From positions 806,001 to 870,000 of the forward strand of contig NZ_CP080409.1 of assembly GCF_019448235.1 (NCBI RefSeq): a stretch of 64,000 bases of DNA, given 5' to 3'. The DNA is from Nocardioides panacisoli. GTDB lineage: Bacteria; Actinomycetota; Actinomycetes; Propionibacteriales; Nocardioidaceae. The notes beneath the pieces were generated by a model. The model searched no databases. It saw only the letters and a list, made by a program, of their open reading frames with translations, and was not told the origin of the DNA. Shown piece by piece: positions 16,746 through 25,405 of the stretch. Both the position numbers and the translations under genes were made by a program. The stretch's first letter is position 1, and every line of letters begins with the position of its first letter.

Positions 16746-17573
16746 ATGGCCACGGTGCTCGCCTCGGGGAGGTCCGTCGTCGACGACCTCGCGGGCCGCC
16801 TCCGGGAGGGAATCCGCACCAGCGGCAGCCTGGTGATCCTCGCTGCAGAGGCCAGCTACTTCGCCGCCACCGACATCGTGGCCCGGCGGTTCTCCTGGTC
16901 GGAGTTCCTGCTGCAGGCCTGGTTCATGACGCGGGTCTCGCTGCTGCCCACGATCCTGGTCGCCATCCCCTTCGGCGTCATCACCTCGGTCCAGATCGGC
17001 GGCGTCGCGAACCAGATCGGAGCGATCTCCTTCAGCGGCGCCGTCAACGGCATCGGCGTGCTCCGCCAGGGCGCCCCGCTGGTCACGTCGCTGATGATCG
17101 CCGGTGCCGTCGGGTCCGCGATCTGCTCCGACCTCGGTGCGCGGACGGTGCGCGAGGAGGTCGACGCGATGAAAGTGATGGGCATCAATCCGGTGCAACG
17201 CCTGGTGGCGCCGCGCGTGGTGGCGGCCCTGCTCGTCGCACTGCTGCTCACGGTGGTCGTCGCAATGGCCGCGATGACGACGGCGTTCGTGATGAACGTC
17301 GGCACCGGCAACGTCTCGGCCGGCACCTACCTGGAGTCCTTCGTCAGCTTCAGCCAGCCCACCGACCTGATCCTGGCCGAGCTCAAGGCGTTGATCTTCG
17401 GCTTCATCGCCACCGTCGTCGCCGCCCACAAGGGGCTGACGGCCCGCGGCGGGCCCAAGGGCGTCGCCGACGGCGTCAACCAGGCCGTCGTGCTCAGCGT
17501 GATCCTGCTCGCGGTGGTCAACGTCGCCCTCACGCAGGTCTACGTGATGCTCGTGCCCTCGGGGGTGGCCTGA
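16746..17573 (+). CDS. YrbE/MlaE-type permease A, mce locus 1
   Basis: A 275-residue integral membrane protein of the MlaE family, one half of the ABC-type permease pair on which Mce proteins sit. It shows the family core VREEVDAMKVMGINPVQRLVAPRVVA near residue 140 (the EEVDAM helix contacts the ATPase), an amphipathic N-terminus and about five hydrophobic segments. The start at 16746 has a purine-rich GAAGGGTGGGCGG upstream. It is the first gene of an operon of nine genes, most of which overlap by one to four bases. The cognate ATPase (MceG) is not in this window. Confidence 0.92.
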   Translation: MATVLASGRSVVDDLAGRLREGIRTSGSLVILAAEASYFAATDIVARRFSWSEFLLQAWFMTRVSLLPTILVAIPFGVITSVQIGGVANQIGAISFSGAVNGIGVLRQGAPLVTSLMIAGAVGSAICSDLGARTVREEVDAMKVMGINPVQRLVAPRVVAALLVALLLTVVVAMAAMTTAFVMNVGTGNVSAGTYLESFVSFSQPTDLILAELKALIFGFIATVVAAHKGLTARGGPKGVADGVNQAVVLSVILLAVVNVALTQVYVMLVPSGVA

Positions 17574-18436
17574 TGGCGACCGTGCAGCCACGCACCCGCG
17601 GTGTGGGGAGCCTGCTCCTCGCCCGCGTCACGGATCCGCTGATGGGCTCGCTGGCGCTGCTGGGCCACTTCGCCAGCTTCGCGGGCAAGGCGCTGCGCGA
17701 GGTGCCGACGACGGTCGTGCTCTACCCCCGTGAGGTGCTCCGCCAGCTCAAGGACATCGCCTGGGGCTCCGGCGCGCTGTTGGTGGGTGGCGGCACCGTC
17801 GGGGTCATGGTGCTGCTGTCCGTGGCGGCCGGCACCTCGCTGGGCATCGAGGGCTTCAACGGCCTCGAGATCGTGGGCCTTGCCCCACTGAGCGGGTTCA
17901 TCTCGGCCAGTGCCAACACCCGCGAGCTCGCCCCGCTCATCGCCGCGCTGGCGCTCGGCGCCCAGGTCGGCTGCCGCTTCACCGCACAGATCGGCTCGAT
18001 GAAAATCCACGAGGAGATCGACGCCATGGAGGTGATGGCGATCAGCTCCATGCGCTACGTCGTCACCACCCGGGTCGTCGCCTGCATGGTGGCGATCCTG
18101 CCGCTCTACCTCGTGGGACTGCTCGGCAGCTACGTCGCCTCCCAGTGGTCGGTGGTCTTCCTCTTCGGCCAGTCGCCGGGGCAGTACGACCACTACTTCT
18201 CCACCTTCATCCAGGGCCGCGACATCTTCTTCTCGGTCATCAAGATCCTCGTCTTCGCGCTGGTGATCGCGCTCCTGCACTGCTGGTACGGCATGAAGGT
18301 CGGCGGTGGCCCCCAAGCAGTGGGTGAGGCGACCGGCGCCGGCATCCGCGCCAGCATCGTGGTCGTCGTCGTGCTCGACATGGTCCTGACGCTGCTCTTC
18401 TGGGGCGGCGATCCCGGCTTCAGGTTGTCGGGGTGA
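17573..18436 (+). CDS. YrbE/MlaE-type permease B, mce locus 1
   Basis: A 287-residue MlaE-family permease, partner of the preceding gene with which it overlaps by one base (TGATG). The EEIDAMEVMAISSMRYVVTTR block near residue 150 is the ATPase-contact helix. Several long hydrophobic segments follow, ending in VVVVVLDMVLTLLFW. Together the two permeases would form the transmembrane channel for a hydrophobic cargo handed over by the Mce hexamer. Confidence 0.92.
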   Translation: MATVQPRTRGVGSLLLARVTDPLMGSLALLGHFASFAGKALREVPTTVVLYPREVLRQLKDIAWGSGALLVGGGTVGVMVLLSVAAGTSLGIEGFNGLEIVGLAPLSGFISASANTRELAPLIAALALGAQVGCRFTAQIGSMKIHEEIDAMEVMAISSMRYVVTTRVVACMVAILPLYLVGLLGSYVASQWSVVFLFGQSPGQYDHYFSTFIQGRDIFFSVIKILVFALVIALLHCWYGMKVGGGPQAVGEATGAGIRASIVVVVVLDMVLTLLFWGGDPGFRLSG

Positions 18437-18442
18437 GCTGCG

Positions 18443-19492
18443 ATGGCACGTGAGGTCTCCCAGGCGACGCTCGCTCGCCGCGGCCTGCTGGTGATCGTCG
18501 CGGTCGCGGTGCTGGCGGCGTTCGTCCAGTTGCGCAGCAACGGCACGTTCGGTACGTCACCGCACGTGGTCGCGCACGTCGCCGACGCCGGTGGGGCGCT
18601 CCAGGCAGGCTCGGACGTCAAGGTCGACGGGGTCATCGTCGGTCGCGTCCATGCCATCGAGTCCGCCGACGAGGGCGGGGTCGACATCGACATCGAGATG
18701 GGTGAGGACCACCTCGACCGGGTCCCGGGCAACGTGGTGGCCCGGGTGCTCCCGGCCACCGTGTTCGGCACGACCTTCGTCGACCTGGTCGTCCACGGTG
18801 AGCCGGCCGGTCGCCTCGAGGCCGGCGCCAGCATCGCGCCCGACCAGACCCAGGGCACGTTGGAGCTGCAACAGGCACTCGACGACATCGACCGCCTCGT
18901 CGAGGCCCTCGGACCCGCCGAGCTCGCCTCCGCGATCGGTTCCGCCGCGCAGGCACTGGACGGTCGCGGCGCGCAGCTGCGGGCCACCCTCGCCAGCGCC
19001 AACGACTACCTGGAACGGCTCAACCCCCGGATGCCGCAGGTCCGCGCGGACCTGGAGAAGCTCGCCGCCAACGCCGAGCTCGCCGACGAGATCGCTCCCG
19101 ACCTGCTCGACGCCGCCGAGGACACGCTGACCTTCCTCGACGTGCTGGTCAGCCAGGAGGCGCAGCTGACGACCCTGCTGACCGGGGCCCGCAGCCTGAC
19201 GGTGACCGGTCGGAAGTTCGTCGCGGCCAACCAGGACGACCTCGTCCGCTTCATCAACGACTCGGCCGTCCTCGTCGATGCGCTCTACGACAACCGCAAG
19301 GCCGGCATCACCGGCGCCATCACCGAGAACATCCGGCTGGGGCAGACCCTGCCCACGGTCATCGAGAAGGGCTACGTGCGCACCGAGGGACCGCTGCGGC
19401 TCAACTTCGCCGGTGACCTGGACTACTACGACGCCGGGGACCGGCCCTCCTACCGCGAGGCGACGTTCGCGGGCATGGGAGGTGGCTCGTGA
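18443..19492 (+). CDS. Mce family protein A, locus 1
   Basis: A 349-residue Mce protein with one N-terminal membrane segment (GLLVIVAVAVLAAFVQ) and the MlaD/Mce domain at about residues 35-120 (AGGALQAGSDVKVDGVIVGRVHAI). A long helical region follows that in known systems builds the central tube of a hexamer crossing the periplasm. The ATG at 18443 is six bases downstream of the permease stop. It overlaps the next gene by four bases (GTGA). Cargo of locus 1 is unknown. Confidence 0.9.
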   Translation: MAREVSQATLARRGLLVIVAVAVLAAFVQLRSNGTFGTSPHVVAHVADAGGALQAGSDVKVDGVIVGRVHAIESADEGGVDIDIEMGEDHLDRVPGNVVARVLPATVFGTTFVDLVVHGEPAGRLEAGASIAPDQTQGTLELQQALDDIDRLVEALGPAELASAIGSAAQALDGRGAQLRATLASANDYLERLNPRMPQVRADLEKLAANAELADEIAPDLLDAAEDTLTFLDVLVSQEAQLTTLLTGARSLTVTGRKFVAANQDDLVRFINDSAVLVDALYDNRKAGITGAITENIRLGQTLPTVIEKGYVRTEGPLRLNFAGDLDYYDAGDRPSYREATFAGMGGGS

Positions 19493-20499
19493 CCGGTCTG
19501 TGGTCCGTGGCGCTGAAGTTCACCGCCTTCGCCGTGGTCGCCGGCCTGCTGCTGGTGCTGCTGGTCAACACGATGGCCAATCCGGTCGGGGGAGACAGCA
19601 GGGAGTTCACCGCCGAGTTCGCCGACGTCAACGGCCTGCGTGCCGGCGACGACGTGAAGGCCGCCGGCGTCCGCGTCGGCCGCGTCACCGCGATCGAGGC
19701 CGACGCCGAGTTCGCCACCGTCACCCTCGAGGTCCGCGACGAGCAGCCCGTCTACGACAACACCACCCTGACGATGCGCTACCAGAACCTCGTCGGGCAG
19801 CGGTACGTCGCGATGGTGCAGACCCAGGACCCGGGTGCCGAGCTCGAGCCCGATGCCGGGATCCCGGCCGACCGGACCGACCCCGGGTTCGACCTGACCG
19901 AGCTGCTCAACGGGTTCCGGCCCCTGTTCGAGGTGCTCCAGCCCGAGGACGTCAACACGCTCGCGGGATCGCTGGTCAAGGTGCTCCAAGGGGAGGGCGG
20001 CACCGTCGAGCAGCTGCTCGCGCAGACCGCGGACCTCACCGACTTCGTCGCCGACCGCGACGAGGTGATCGGGGAGGTGCTGACCAACCTCACCCCGGTC
20101 CTGGAGAACCTCGCTGGCCAGGGCGACGAGATCACCACCACCGCCGTGGAGCTCCGCAAGCTGATGCGTGGCCTGGCGCGCGACCGCGAGTCGATCGGTG
20201 ACTCCATCGACGGGATCTCCCAGCTCGTCGGGTCGACCAGTGACCTGCTCACCGAGACCCGGGAGCCGCTGACCGGCACCTCGCGAGAGCTCAAGGAGGT
20301 CGCCGGCATGCTCCGCGACGCGGAGGGCGACCTCGAGCAGGCCATCCCCGCCTTCGCCGCGATCTTCCGCGGCCTGGGCAAGGCGACGTCGTACGAGAAC
20401 GCGCTGAACATCTACGTCTGCACCCTCACGCTCGACATCGGTGTCCCGCTCAACTTCGCCCCCGACGGCAGCGGCAACTCGGAGGTGTGCCGATCGTGA
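19489..20499 (+). CDS. Mce family protein B, locus 1
   Basis: A 336-residue protein with a membrane anchor at residues 5-25 (FTAFAVVAGLLLVLLVNTMA), the Mce domain at 35-115 (FADVNGLRAGDDVKAAGVRVGRVTAI, NLVGQRYVAM), and a long coiled-coil-like helical tail. Starts with GTG inside the GTGA overlap with the previous gene. MceB of locus 2 is similar in order of domains and ends likewise in a short Tyr-rich/Cys-containing tail (NIYVCTLTLDIG here). Confidence 0.9.
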   Translation: MTGLWSVALKFTAFAVVAGLLLVLLVNTMANPVGGDSREFTAEFADVNGLRAGDDVKAAGVRVGRVTAIEADAEFATVTLEVRDEQPVYDNTTLTMRYQNLVGQRYVAMVQTQDPGAELEPDAGIPADRTDPGFDLTELLNGFRPLFEVLQPEDVNTLAGSLVKVLQGEGGTVEQLLAQTADLTDFVADRDEVIGEVLTNLTPVLENLAGQGDEITTTAVELRKLMRGLARDRESIGDSIDGISQLVGSTSDLLTETREPLTGTSRELKEVAGMLRDAEGDLEQAIPAFAAIFRGLGKATSYENALNIYVCTLTLDIGVPLNFAPDGSGNSEVCRS

Positions 20500-21485
20500 C
20501 CAAGCCCCTCAACGAGCTCGATCCGTTCCGCACCGGCCTGGTGGCCATCGCCATCGGCCTCGCCCTGGCGCTGGGCATCGTGGGACTGAGCGTGGCGAAC
20601 TTCGGCACCGAGAGCTACACCACCGAGCTCGAGCACACCGCCGGTCTCCGGGTGGGCGAGGACGTCCAGGTCCACGGCGTCCCCAACGGCGAGGTCACCG
20701 CGATCGAGCTCCGGGAGGACCGCGTGCGGGTCACCTTCGCGTTGAGTTCCGACATCGACCTCGGATCCCGGACGACCGCCACGGTGAAGGTCGCCACGCT
20801 GCTGGGCACCCACTACCTGGAGGTGAAGCCGGAGGGCGGGGGAGAGCTGGTCGACGCCCACATCCCGCTGGAGCGCACCCAGGTGCCCTTCAACCTCCAG
20901 GACGTCCTCGAGACCGGCACGGGTGCGCTGGAGGACCTCGACGCGGACCTCCTGGCCGAGGCGCTCACCGAGGTGGCCGACACCCTCGGCGCCAGCTCGG
21001 AGGAGATCGGCCCCGCCCTGGAGGGCGTCGCCCGGCTCTCCGACGTGGTGAGCCGACGGTCGGACCAGGTCGGCGACCTGATGACCGCGGCCCGCTCGGT
21101 CACCGACCAGCTGGCCGACTCCCACGAGGACGTGGTCGGCCTCATGCGCCAGACCAACCTGGTCGTCTCCGAGGTGACGGCGCGCCGCGAGGCCATCAAC
21201 CGGCTGCTGACCGAGACCACCGAGCTGGCCACCGCGCTGGAGGCCATCGTCGACTCCACCCGGGGCGAGCTCCGACCGGCCCTCCGCGACCTCAACCACG
21301 CCATCGACTTCCTCAACGGCCAACGACGGCAGCTCCAGGAGGTCCTCGACGTGATGGGGCCCGCCATGCGCTACGTCGCCAACGCCACCGGCAACGGTCC
21401 CTGGGTGGACCTGTACAGCGAGGACGGTGCGCTGCTGGCCGACGACGTCCGCTGCAACCTGCGCCAGGTCTCGGGGTGCCGATGA
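20496..21485 (+). CDS. Mce family protein C, locus 1
   Basis: A 329-residue protein. The GTG at 20496 is chosen over 20487 because GGAGG at 20481-20485 is ten bases upstream and because it gives the GTGA overlap used throughout the operon. One membrane segment (GLVAIAIGLALALGIVGLSV) precedes the Mce domain (TAGLRVGEDVQVHGVPNGEVTAI, LLGTHYLEVKP) and a long helical part. Ends with NATGNGPWVDLY, a motif also seen near the end of MceC in locus 2 (GTGPWFDAY). Confidence 0.9.
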   Translation: MTKPLNELDPFRTGLVAIAIGLALALGIVGLSVANFGTESYTTELEHTAGLRVGEDVQVHGVPNGEVTAIELREDRVRVTFALSSDIDLGSRTTATVKVATLLGTHYLEVKPEGGGELVDAHIPLERTQVPFNLQDVLETGTGALEDLDADLLAEALTEVADTLGASSEEIGPALEGVARLSDVVSRRSDQVGDLMTAARSVTDQLADSHEDVVGLMRQTNLVVSEVTARREAINRLLTETTELATALEAIVDSTRGELRPALRDLNHAIDFLNGQRRQLQEVLDVMGPAMRYVANATGNGPWVDLYSEDGALLADDVRCNLRQVSGCR

Positions 21486-22522
21486 TGACCAGACTCTCCT
21501 CCACCCTCCGCTCGTGGCGACGCCCGGTTGCCGCGCTGCTGCTCGGCGCCCTCCTGGCGACCAGCGGCTGCAGCATCCTCGGAGGCGAGGACTCCATGGA
21601 GATCCACGCCTACCTCGAGGACTCCGCCGGCCTCTTCGAGGGCAACGACGTCGGCATCCTCGGCGTCACCGTGGGCAGCATCACCGACATCGAGCCCGCC
21701 GGGGAGCAGGTGCGGGTCACGATGGAGGTCGAGGGCGGACACGACATCCCCGAGGACGCGGGTGCCGTGGTCGTCGCCCGCTCGGTGGCGACCGACCGCT
21801 ACCTCGAGCTCACACCGGTGCACCGCGACGGACCGACGATGGCCGACGGCGCCGAGATCCCGCTCGAACGCACCCGCACCCCCGTCGACTTCGACGACGC
21901 GCTGGCCGCGCTGAACGACTTCGCCACCGGCATCGGCGGCAACAAGCAGACCACCCGGGCGGTCCAGCGCTTCATCGACGTCGGCACCAAGGCACTCCGT
22001 GGCAAGGGTGCGCTGCTCAACGACTCCGTCGAGTCCCTCGCCCGTGGCGTCAACGGGATCCACAGCCAGCGGGACGGCGTGGCGGCCTCGCTCCGGTCGC
22101 TGGACACCCTGCTCGCAGCCGTGGCGGAGGACGAGGACGTGGCCCGCGAGTTCGTCCAGCAGGTCACCCGCGCCAGCGACCTGCTCGCCGACGAGCGTGA
22201 CAACTTCAAGCGGGCCCTCCGGGCGCTGAACCGGGCCGTGACCGTCGTCGCCGAGTTCGCCGTCGCCAACCGTGACTCGATCGTGCGCACCCTGGACGGC
22301 TCCACCGAGCTGATGGAGACGGTGATCGAGAAGGAGGAGGAACTGACCGAGGTGCTCCGGGTCATGCCGCTGGGCCTGCAGAACCTGCAGCGCGCCGAGG
22401 AGGACGGGCGCGTCGACGTGGTCCTCCACCCGGCGAAGATCTTCCCCGGCGGCGACCTCCTCGAGCAACTGTGTGACATGCTGCCCGACCCCGTGTGCGG
22501 ACTGATCGGATCAGGCTCATGA
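21482..22522 (+). CDS. Mce family protein D with lipobox-like signal, locus 1
   Basis: A 346-residue Mce protein whose start overlaps the previous stop (ATGATGA; 21485 is an alternative ATG). The N-terminus VAALLLGALLATSGCS ends in Ser-Gly-Cys, which can serve as a lipoprotein signal peptidase site (Cys near residue 33); canonical MceD proteins keep an uncleaved anchor, and only MceE is usually the lipoprotein. The Mce domain follows (SAGLFEGNDVGILGVTVGSITDI, ATDRYLELTP), then a helical tail and a Cys-containing C-terminus (CDMLPDPVCGL). Overlaps the next gene by ATGA. Confidence 0.88.
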   Translation: MMTRLSSTLRSWRRPVAALLLGALLATSGCSILGGEDSMEIHAYLEDSAGLFEGNDVGILGVTVGSITDIEPAGEQVRVTMEVEGGHDIPEDAGAVVVARSVATDRYLELTPVHRDGPTMADGAEIPLERTRTPVDFDDALAALNDFATGIGGNKQTTRAVQRFIDVGTKALRGKGALLNDSVESLARGVNGIHSQRDGVAASLRSLDTLLAAVAEDEDVAREFVQQVTRASDLLADERDNFKRALRALNRAVTVVAEFAVANRDSIVRTLDGSTELMETVIEKEEELTEVLRVMPLGLQNLQRAEEDGRVDVVLHPAKIFPGGDLLEQLCDMLPDPVCGLIGSGS

Positions 22523-23688
22523 GCCGCGCGCGTCCCCAGCGGCCGTCCGTACGCCGCGCCGCCCTCCCGCTCCTGGCTGCCGCGCTGCTGGCGGTCACCG
22601 GGTGCGGCACCACGATGCGGGACGTTCCCGTCCCGGGCACCGGCGTCTCGGGCGAGACCATCGAGATCGTCGCGGAGTTCGACGACGCCCTGAACCTCGC
22701 CGACGGGGCGCCGGTCAAGGTCAACGGGGTCGACAGCGGCAAGGTCACCGAGATCTCGGTCGAGGACTTCACCGCCGAGGTGACGTTGACCGTGCGGACG
22801 GCGGCGCAGCTGCGTCAGGGTGCGAGTGCCCGACTGCGCTACACCACGCCGCTGGGCGAGATGTTCGTCGACGTCACCAACCCGGCCGACGGCGCGCTGC
22901 TCCGGGAGGAGGCCGTCCTGGGCGTGGCGGACACCGACACCGCGCCCACCGTCGAGAACGCCCTGTCCTCGGCCTCGCTGCTGATCAACGGCGGTGGACT
23001 GGAGCAGCTGCGCACGGTCACCGACGAGCTCAACACCGTGCTCGTCGGCAACGAGCAGGACATCAAGGACCTGCTGCGCAACGCCAACGCGTTCCTCGCC
23101 GAGGCCAACCGGACGACGGGAAGCATCGACCGGGTGCTCAGCTCCCTGAACTCGGTGTCGCGGACCCTCGCCGACCGGCAGGACGTGCTCAACCGGGTGA
23201 TCACCGACATCCGTCCGGCTGCTCGGGTGCTCCGCCGCGCCACCCCCGACTTCACCGCCCTGCTCGCGGAGGTGGAGCGCTTCTCCGACGTGGCCAACCA
23301 GACGGTGCAGGTGACGCGTGAGCGGTTGCTCTCCCTGCTCTCGGAGGTCCAGCCCGTGCTCGCCGAGCTGGCCTCCAACCGCAACCGGATGAACCAACAG
23401 TTGCAGCAGCTCACCCGTGCCGGAGGGTTGGTCGAGGAGCTGGTCTCCGGCGACTACGTCCCGATCGGCATGGACCTCGACCTCGCCGGCCTCCAGCTCC
23501 GCGGCGGTGTCGGCGGCGTGGTGGGCGGCCTGCTGGAGGTGCTCGGCCTCGAACAGCTCGCCGACGACCTGGGCATCCTGGACCAGCTCGACATCCTCGA
23601 CGGTGGCCTGAACCTGCTCGGCCGCCCGAGCGACGCCGGTGCGGGAGGAGGCGGGCTGCTCGGCCCGACCGGAAGTGGGAGGAGATGA
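22519..23688 (+). CDS. Mce family lipoprotein E, locus 1
   Basis: A 389-residue lipoprotein: signal LPLLAAALLAVTGCG gives a VTGC lipobox with the Cys near residue 29. The Mce domain (FDDALNLADGAPVKVNGVDSGKVTEI, TTPLGEMFVDV) comes next, then helices and a Gly/Leu-rich C-terminus (RGGVGGVVGGLLEVLGL), typical of MceE. Starts in the ATGA overlap at 22519. It would sit at the outer end of the Mce assembly. Confidence 0.9.
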   Translation: MSRARPQRPSVRRAALPLLAAALLAVTGCGTTMRDVPVPGTGVSGETIEIVAEFDDALNLADGAPVKVNGVDSGKVTEISVEDFTAEVTLTVRTAAQLRQGASARLRYTTPLGEMFVDVTNPADGALLREEAVLGVADTDTAPTVENALSSASLLINGGGLEQLRTVTDELNTVLVGNEQDIKDLLRNANAFLAEANRTTGSIDRVLSSLNSVSRTLADRQDVLNRVITDIRPAARVLRRATPDFTALLAEVERFSDVANQTVQVTRERLLSLLSEVQPVLAELASNRNRMNQQLQQLTRAGGLVEELVSGDYVPIGMDLDLAGLQLRGGVGGVVGGLLEVLGLEQLADDLGILDQLDILDGGLNLLGRPSDAGAGGGGLLGPTGSGRR

Positions 23689-23689
23689 C

Positions 23690-24787
23690 GTGATCTGGGT
23701 GAGGAAGGTCCTGGCGGACCGGCTGTGGCTCAGCGCCGCCGGCGTGGTGCTCGTGCTGGTCGTCGCGGTGACCTACATGTTCGCCGCGGTGCTCGATGCG
23801 CCGCTGACCGAGCGGCCCATCAACCTCGACGTGGAGCTGGCGCAGACCGGGGGCCTGTTCGAGGGCTCCGCGGTCACCTACCGCGGCATCAAGGTCGGCA
23901 AGGTGCAGCGCATCGTCCCGCGTGAGGACGGGGGTGCCCTCGCGACGCTCCGGGTGAGGGCCGGCACCGAGGTGCCGACGGATTCCGTGGCCAAGGTGCG
24001 CAGCCTCTCCCCGGTCGGGGAGCAGTACCTGGACTTCCAGCCCAACACCTCCGAGGGGCCGTTCTACGCCGACGGGGACACCGTCGCCGCCGAGTCCACC
24101 GACCTCCCCAAGAGCCTGCAGTCGACGGTCATCGCGGTCAACGACGTACTCCGCCAGATCGACGACGAGAAGCTGGGACTGCTCCTCGACGAGCTCAGCA
24201 CGGGGCTGTCCGGCACCGGTGACGACCTCGGGCGCATCGTCGGGCAGGTGGAGGAGATCCTGGCCACGCTGGACGAGGTGTGGCCGGAGACCGATCGAGT
24301 GATCACCAACGCCGACACGGTCCTCGACATCGCCACCGACAACGCCGACTCGCTGCGCCGGCTGGCCACCAACGCCAAGGACTTCGCGGCCTTCCTCGCC
24401 GACTATCGCGGTGAGTTCGCGGACGTGCTCGCCAACACGCCGGCGAACCTGGCCGACCTCGAGGGGGTCGTGACCGACGCCGGCGAGGTGCTGCCCGGGT
24501 TCCTCGAGACCGGTGCCTCCTTCAGCGCGATGTTCCGACCCTGGAACACCCACTTCCGTGCGCTGCTGCAGGAGTACCCGCGCGGTCTGGCCACGCTGAG
24601 CCGGATCCTGGGGGACGGCGCCCTGAGCCTCACCCTGATCACCGCCGACACGGCGCGTTGTGACTACGGCACGACGCGCACCGCCTCGGAGCGTCCGGAG
24701 ACCGGGTTCCAGCCCGGCGGGCAGTGCGCCGCGACGTTCGCACGCCTCCAGCGGGGGGCGGCCCACGCGCCGGGGGCGGACCGATGA
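23690..24787 (+). CDS. Mce family protein F, locus 1
   Basis: A 365-residue Mce protein beginning with GTG 23690, six bases after GGGAGGAG. N-terminal anchor LSAAGVVLVLVVAVTYMFAAV, Mce domain with TGGLFEGSAVTYRGIKVGKV and SPVGEQYLDFQP (the SPVGEQYLDF block is characteristic of MceF), then a long helical region and a C-terminus with two cysteines (ARCDYG, GQCAAT). Overlaps the following Mce-associated gene by ATGA. Confidence 0.9.
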   Translation: MIWVRKVLADRLWLSAAGVVLVLVVAVTYMFAAVLDAPLTERPINLDVELAQTGGLFEGSAVTYRGIKVGKVQRIVPREDGGALATLRVRAGTEVPTDSVAKVRSLSPVGEQYLDFQPNTSEGPFYADGDTVAAESTDLPKSLQSTVIAVNDVLRQIDDEKLGLLLDELSTGLSGTGDDLGRIVGQVEEILATLDEVWPETDRVITNADTVLDIATDNADSLRRLATNAKDFAAFLADYRGEFADVLANTPANLADLEGVVTDAGEVLPGFLETGASFSAMFRPWNTHFRALLQEYPRGLATLSRILGDGALSLTLITADTARCDYGTTRTASERPETGFQPGGQCAATFARLQRGAAHAPGADR

Positions 24788-25371
24788 GGGTCACCAGGGA
24801 GCAGGACACCGAACACACCGACCGCGGCGCGCGCAGCCGACCGGTCGTCGTACTCGCCGTCGCCCTCGTGGTGGCGGTCGTGGTCGCTGCGTGGGGCTGG
24901 TGGCAGCAGCACGAGGAGGCCGAGCGTGCCGAGGAGCTGCAACGCAGCATCAGTGCCGGCGTCTCGGCCGAGGACGCGGCGCGGGAGATGCTGGTGGAGA
25001 TGACCAGCTACAGCCACGAGTCGCTGGAGGAGGACTTCGCCTGGCTGGAGGACTTCATCACCCCCGAGCTGGCCGAGGCGTACCAGGACGAGGTCGCCTC
25101 GATCCGCGAGTTCGCCGCTGCCGGCGAGCTCGTGCTGACCGGGTCGGTCGCCGACCTCGCGCACCGCGTGCAGGACGAGAACCAGGTCGTGGTGCTGGCC
25201 TTCGTCGACCAGGACGTCCGCTCCGAGGCGACGGGCCGGGGCAGCGCCACCGAGTTGCGGATGCGGCTGGTGCTCACCCGGGAGGACGACGACGCCGCGT
25301 GGGTGCTGGAGAACTTCGAGAACCTCAGCGGCCAGAACCAGGCCGGCGGGGCCGCTGACACCACGCCCTGA
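24784..25371 (+). CDS. Mce-associated membrane protein, locus 1
   Basis: A 195-residue protein with a single membrane helix (VVVLAVALVVAVVVAAWGWW, about residues 20-40) and a periplasmic SnoaL/VirB8-like domain ending YxxxLVLTREDD-AWVLENFENL. Such Mas proteins are encoded at the ends of actinobacterial mce operons and are thought to stabilise the complex. It closes the operon; a 34-base gap and a separate gene follow. Confidence 0.85.
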   Translation: MRVTREQDTEHTDRGARSRPVVVLAVALVVAVVVAAWGWWQQHEEAERAEELQRSISAGVSAEDAAREMLVEMTSYSHESLEEDFAWLEDFITPELAEAYQDEVASIREFAAAGELVLTGSVADLAHRVQDENQVVVLAFVDQDVRSEATGRGSATELRMRLVLTREDDDAAWVLENFENLSGQNQAGGAADTTP

Positions 25372-25405
25372 GGGGCGACCGACGACCACGCACTAGATTG
25401 GGCGC

